Shown here: positions 15,997-18,870 of the stretch, piece by piece
Layout of the letters: every line of letters starts with the position of its first letter
Position numbering within the stretch: position 1 is the stretch's first letter
DNA from: Acidobacteriota bacterium
GTDB taxonomy: Bacteria; Acidobacteriota; Terriglobia; Terriglobales; Acidobacteriaceae
Assembly (NCBI GenBank): GCA_021798235.1
Contig: JAJZMO010000225.1
Coordinates: forward strand, 1 to 18,870
Direction: 5' to 3'
Length of the DNA stretch: 18,870 nucleotides
Notes under the pieces: model-generated
What the model saw: only the letters and a program-made list of their open reading frames with translations
Database searches by the model: none
What the model was told of the DNA's origin: nothing
Translations under genes and position numbers: made by a program

Positions 15997-18275
15997 GACT
16001 GCACCTCCCTGCCTGCCTGCTCGGTGTTGGTGTTTTGCCATTGCAGCAGATTCAACGGCTGCCAAGCCTCTGGATGCTGCACAAATTCACGCCAATCTGC
16101 TGGGCAAATCACGCGAGCCAAGCCGTCGGGCAGACGCACCACGCTCTGCTCTGGCTCCTCGGGATGCTCGACATTCCGCACCGTGAATGGCTCCGTCTGC
16201 ACCATGCCATGAACGGCGCTTACCAGAAGTCCCATACGCCCCACATCGCTGGTGCAGAGCAAAACATTCCATGTCGGCGCGGGAGCCTCCGCCGCCAGCT
16301 GCAAGACTTCGACCCCTTCGCCTCTGCCTGAGCGCACGCCATCGAGCAAGGGCAGCACCTCATCGCCATCCTGCATCACCAACACGCCGCCCATAGGCAC
16401 AATCGATGTAGCCTGCACGGCCATCACATGCTCCACGTGTTCAATGGGAATCACAGCAGGAATGCCACGCAAGGCAACATGGAGATATTGCTGCTGTGCT
16501 GTTGTCTGCATATCGACGATGGATTCTTCCTGGATCTGCGCATCGACAACCCCGGCCAGCGAGGCCAGTCCAGCCACATCCAAAACCAATACCAGCCCAC
16601 CATCGGCAAGCTGTGCAGCTCCAGAGAAAACGTCTGCTTCGGCAATGCGATCCAGCGGGCGAACGACGAGTTCCTCCACACCCTCCAGTGCATCCACCCG
16701 CAGGGCGAAACGCAGTCCTTCTGCCTTGAGTACGGCAAAATTTTCCCCTGCATTGTCTTTTGCCGCCGCATCCTTGTGCTTGGGCAGGCGCAGCAGCACC
16801 CGCAAATCTGTCAGCGCCAGCAAGCGATCGCGCAGGCGCAGCAACTGCAGCGCGCCCATGCACTCAATATCCTTTCCACAATCCACAGCACTGCGATGGA
16901 GCAATTCCTCAACAGATTTTTGCGCAACGGCAAAACGTTGATTGCCGCAGCGCACAATGAGCGCCGGAAGAATGGCCAGCGTCAATGGCAAGCGCAGACG
17001 GATGGTTGTGCCGACGCCTTCGCTGCTTGCCAGCCCAACGCTGCCGCCCAACCGCTCCACATTTTGCCGCACCACATCCAGCCCCACGCCACGCCCCGAG
17101 ACATTCGTCACCTGTGCCGCCGTGGAGAAGCCCGGAAGAAAAACCAAATTGCGCGCCTCGGCATCGCTGAGTGCCGCTGCCTGCTCGGGGGTCAGCAGCC
17201 CTTTGTTCACCGCGCTCTGGCGCAACCGCTCTGGCACCATGCCGCCACCATCGTCGCTCACCTCAATCAGCACGTGATCCCCCGCTGAGGTAGCGCGCAA
17301 ACGCAGCAATCCTTCCTGCGGTTTTCCGCGCGACGCACGCACTTCTGCTGTCTCAATGCCATGGTCGATGGCGTTGCGAATTGCGTGCAGCAACGGGTCG
17401 CGAATCATCTCCAACACGCTGCGATCTAAGAGTGTCTGCTGGCCTTCCATCTCCAGCCGCACGGACTTGCCACACTGCCGTGAGAGTTCCCGCACCAGCC
17501 GTGGGAAGCGCGCAAATACCTGCTCCACCGGCTGCATGCGCACACGCATCACCGCCTCGCGAATCTCTCCGGTTACGCGATGGAGCCGCTGCGCGAGCGT
17601 CTCCATGGTGCTGCCGTGCGCCGCAGCCACGATCTGATTGCGCGTCAATACCAACTCTCCGGCCAGATTCAGCAGTTGCTGTAAAACCTCCACATCCACG
17701 CGCACCGTGCTGTCGGTGACGTCATTCGCAGCAACAAGCACTTCTGTTGGTTCTTTAGAGACTGGGATGGGGGCGGCGGGTGCAGCCGATGGATTTGCAA
17801 CTTCCATTGGCTGCGCAGCAAGAATGGGCGGCGCTGCAGGGTATGCGCCCACATCCTCAACCACAGGCGCGGTTGCAACGGGAGTAGCGTCGGTTTGTTG
17901 TGCGGCAAGTTGCTCCAGCAGGTGCACATCTTCGCCCGCAGGCTCTATGCCATCGCCCTGTTCAATGCCCTGCAGAATTCCGCGCAAAGCATCCAGCAAG
18001 AGCAGGAGCACATCAATGCGCGCAGGGGTTGGCGACAATTCGCCATCGCGCATTTTGACTAGGAGATTTTCTCCAGCGTGGGCCACACGTTCCAGCCGCT
18101 CAAAACCCAGGAAGCCCGTTGCACCTTTAATCGTATGCACGGAGCGAAAGATCTCCCGCAGCGGCTCAGACCCGACAGATGCCTGCGCCATCTGGCCTAG
18201 GCACTGCTCCATGCGATCGAGACCCTCATGGCTTTCGAGAAGAAACTCGCGGACAAGGTCTTCCATACTCTGCAT
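15993..18275 (-). CDS. cheA: CheA histidine kinase without P2 and with two CheW-like modules
   Basis: The 760-residue protein begins with an HPt domain (about 1-105) with phospho-acceptor H47 in SVHTIKGATGFLG. The region where P2 (CheY/CheB docking) would lie, about 115-190, is an Ala/Pro-rich linker. The dimerisation helices (about 195-255; LLNLAGELVLTRNQI, RVRMQPVEQVF) precede the ATPase domain with N-box HAIRNAIDHG (N301), G1 DDGGGM (341-346) and G2 GRGVGLD (394-400). After the kinase there are two CheW-like units: the first (about 435-580) is the normal P5, the second (about 595-735; YLHVALRGIPAVIPIEHVEHVM, then VLLCTSDVGRMGLLVSAVHGMV) is more divergent. There is no receiver domain. Its stop overlaps the cheW start by four bases. 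The first ATG (18275) is used here; a second in-frame ATG lies at 18266, and neither has a strong SD. Confidence 0.94.
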   Translation of the reverse strand: MQSMEDLVREFLLESHEGLDRMEQCLGQMAQASVGSEPLREIFRSVHTIKGATGFLGFERLERVAHAGENLLVKMRDGELSPTPARIDVLLLLLDALRGILQGIEQGDGIEPAGEDVHLLEQLAAQQTDATPVATAPVVEDVGAYPAAPPILAAQPMEVANPSAAPAAPIPVSKEPTEVLVAANDVTDSTVRVDVEVLQQLLNLAGELVLTRNQIVAAAHGSTMETLAQRLHRVTGEIREAVMRVRMQPVEQVFARFPRLVRELSRQCGKSVRLEMEGQQTLLDRSVLEMIRDPLLHAIRNAIDHGIETAEVRASRGKPQEGLLRLRATSAGDHVLIEVSDDGGGMVPERLRQSAVNKGLLTPEQAAALSDAEARNLVFLPGFSTAAQVTNVSGRGVGLDVVRQNVERLGGSVGLASSEGVGTTIRLRLPLTLAILPALIVRCGNQRFAVAQKSVEELLHRSAVDCGKDIECMGALQLLRLRDRLLALTDLRVLLRLPKHKDAAAKDNAGENFAVLKAEGLRFALRVDALEGVEELVVRPLDRIAEADVFSGAAQLADGGLVLVLDVAGLASLAGVVDAQIQEESIVDMQTTAQQQYLHVALRGIPAVIPIEHVEHVMAVQATSIVPMGGVLVMQDGDEVLPLLDGVRSGRGEGVEVLQLAAEAPAPTWNVLLCTSDVGRMGLLVSAVHGMVQTEPFTVRNVEHPEEPEQSVVRLPDGLARVICPADWREFVQHPEAWQPLNLLQWQNTNTEQAGREVQS
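16002..16010 (-). promoter_or_regulatory. Strong ribosome binding site of cheW
   Basis: On the minus strand AGGGAGGTG lies five bases before the ATG at 15996 and inside the 3' end of cheA. It is the best SD sequence noticed in this window and settles the cheW start against earlier in-frame ATGs. Confidence 0.7.
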
Positions 18276-18329
18276 ATCGGATAGATCCCAATAGACATGA
18301 GCAAGAGCAAGATGGGGTGGGTTCGCTAC

Positions 18330-18870
18330 TTATGCCGATGTACGGGCGCGGCTGGCTGCACGTACGGGCGCGTAACTGGCGCGATGCTGGGCGCAAGGGC
18401 CGTGTTGCAGCAGAGCGTGACGATGCGCAGGCACGCCATAGCCCTTGTGCGCGGCCAATCCATAGTGGGGATACTCGCGGTCCAACGCGCACAGCCAAGC
18501 ATCACGGTAGACCTTGGCCACGATGGAAGCCGCCGCAATCGACACGCTGACCGCATCTCCGTGGATAATCTTCTGCTGGGCGCAGGGCGTATCGAGTTGT
18601 TCGGCGTCGATGAGCAAAAAATCTGGCGGCGGATGGAGCTGCGCAATGGCCGCCAGCATGGCCTGCTGTGTGGCTCGGCGAATGTTGATGGCGTCGATGG
18701 TGGCCGCGTCGGCAAAACCAATGCCCACGGCGACGGCTTGATCGCGGATGAGCGCGTCGAGTTGCTCGCGTCGCTGGGCAGTGAGTTGTTTGGAGTCGCG
18801 CAGACCTGCAATCGGCGCGTCTTCGGGCAAAATCACCGCCGCAGCCACGACAGGTCCGCACCACGCACCA
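18330..18870 (-). CDS. rnhB: Ribonuclease HII, N-terminus outside the window
   Basis: RNase HII cuts RNA in RNA/DNA hybrids and removes single misincorporated ribonucleotides. The frame is open through the right edge, and the residues visible there (GAWCGPVVAAAVILP) match the segment just after the GVDEAGRG start of the family, so only a short N-terminal piece is missing. Other marks are LRDSKQLTAQRRE, the metal-site Asp in FLLIDAEQL, DAVSVSIAAASIVAKVYRD, and HYGLAAHKGYGVPAHR followed by HGPCAQHRASYAPV. The expected metal ligands within the visible part are present. It lies 54 bases upstream of cheA on the same strand and could share its transcript, though this is probably positional. Confidence 0.94.
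   Translation of the reverse strand, partial: GAWCGPVVAAAVILPEDAPIAGLRDSKQLTAQRREQLDALIRDQAVAVGIGFADAATIDAINIRRATQQAMLAAIAQLHPPPDFLLIDAEQLDTPCAQQKIIHGDAVSVSIAAASIVAKVYRDAWLCALDREYPHYGLAAHKGYGVPAHRHALLQHGPCAQHRASYAPVRAASRARTSA

Noticed and set aside
1..18870. CRISPR arrays, tRNA genes, insertion sequences, toxin-antitoxin or phage-defence genes
   Set aside because: I saw no direct-repeat arrays, cloverleaf-like stretches, transposase or defence-type proteins; nearly all of the window is explained by recognised genes.

Overview
The window looks like chromosomal DNA from a free-living, diderm, GC-moderate bacterium. Gene content and protein style suggest Acidobacteriota, perhaps Terriglobia. 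This assignment is inferred from protein features only: a PDZ-linked membrane histidine kinase, MlaEF-type lipid transport, glutaryl-CoA dehydrogenase, and an AspRS of probably non-discriminating type. No rRNA, tRNA, CRISPR, insertion sequence, phage or integrase signature was found. Coding density is very high.

Left part (1-2614): the 3' part of a glycerate 2-kinase gene on + (gene enters from the left edge) converges on a class-III aminotransferase, probably argD, on -. Only 4 bases separate the two stop codons, and the argD terminator seems to lie inside the kinase coding sequence. A divergent intergenic stretch of about 295 bases (2615-2909) follows.

Centre (2910-10084, all +): a close-packed run begins with a large sensor histidine kinase (extracytoplasmic PDZ, multi-helix membrane bundle, GAF, PAS, HisKA, HATPase). 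It overlaps an NtrC-type sigma-54 activator gene by 8 bases. Next come an MlaE-type permease and an MlaF-type ATPase, and then glutaryl-CoA dehydrogenase. Tight spacing suggests that the two-component pair and the lipid-transport pair are co-transcribed. Two deviations stand out: the activator has GAFTSA in place of GAFTGA, and the ATPase has Ser where the catalytic Walker B Glu is expected. No MCE/MlaD gene is adjacent.

Right part (10096-18870, all -, read right to left): rnhB (cut by the right edge), cheA, cheW, cheB, cheR, a 131-base gap, then hisS and aspS. The che genes are joined by 4-base stop/start overlaps at cheA/cheW and cheB/cheR. CheA lacks a recognisable P2 domain and carries two CheW-like modules. 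The cluster has no cheY and no chemoreceptor gene, so CheB holds the only receiver domain.

Overall this is mainly a housekeeping and signalling region. I do not see a wholly new system. The most notable parts are the PDZ sensor/GAFTSA regulator next to an MlaEF pair with an altered ATPase, and the minimal CheA-W-B-R module.
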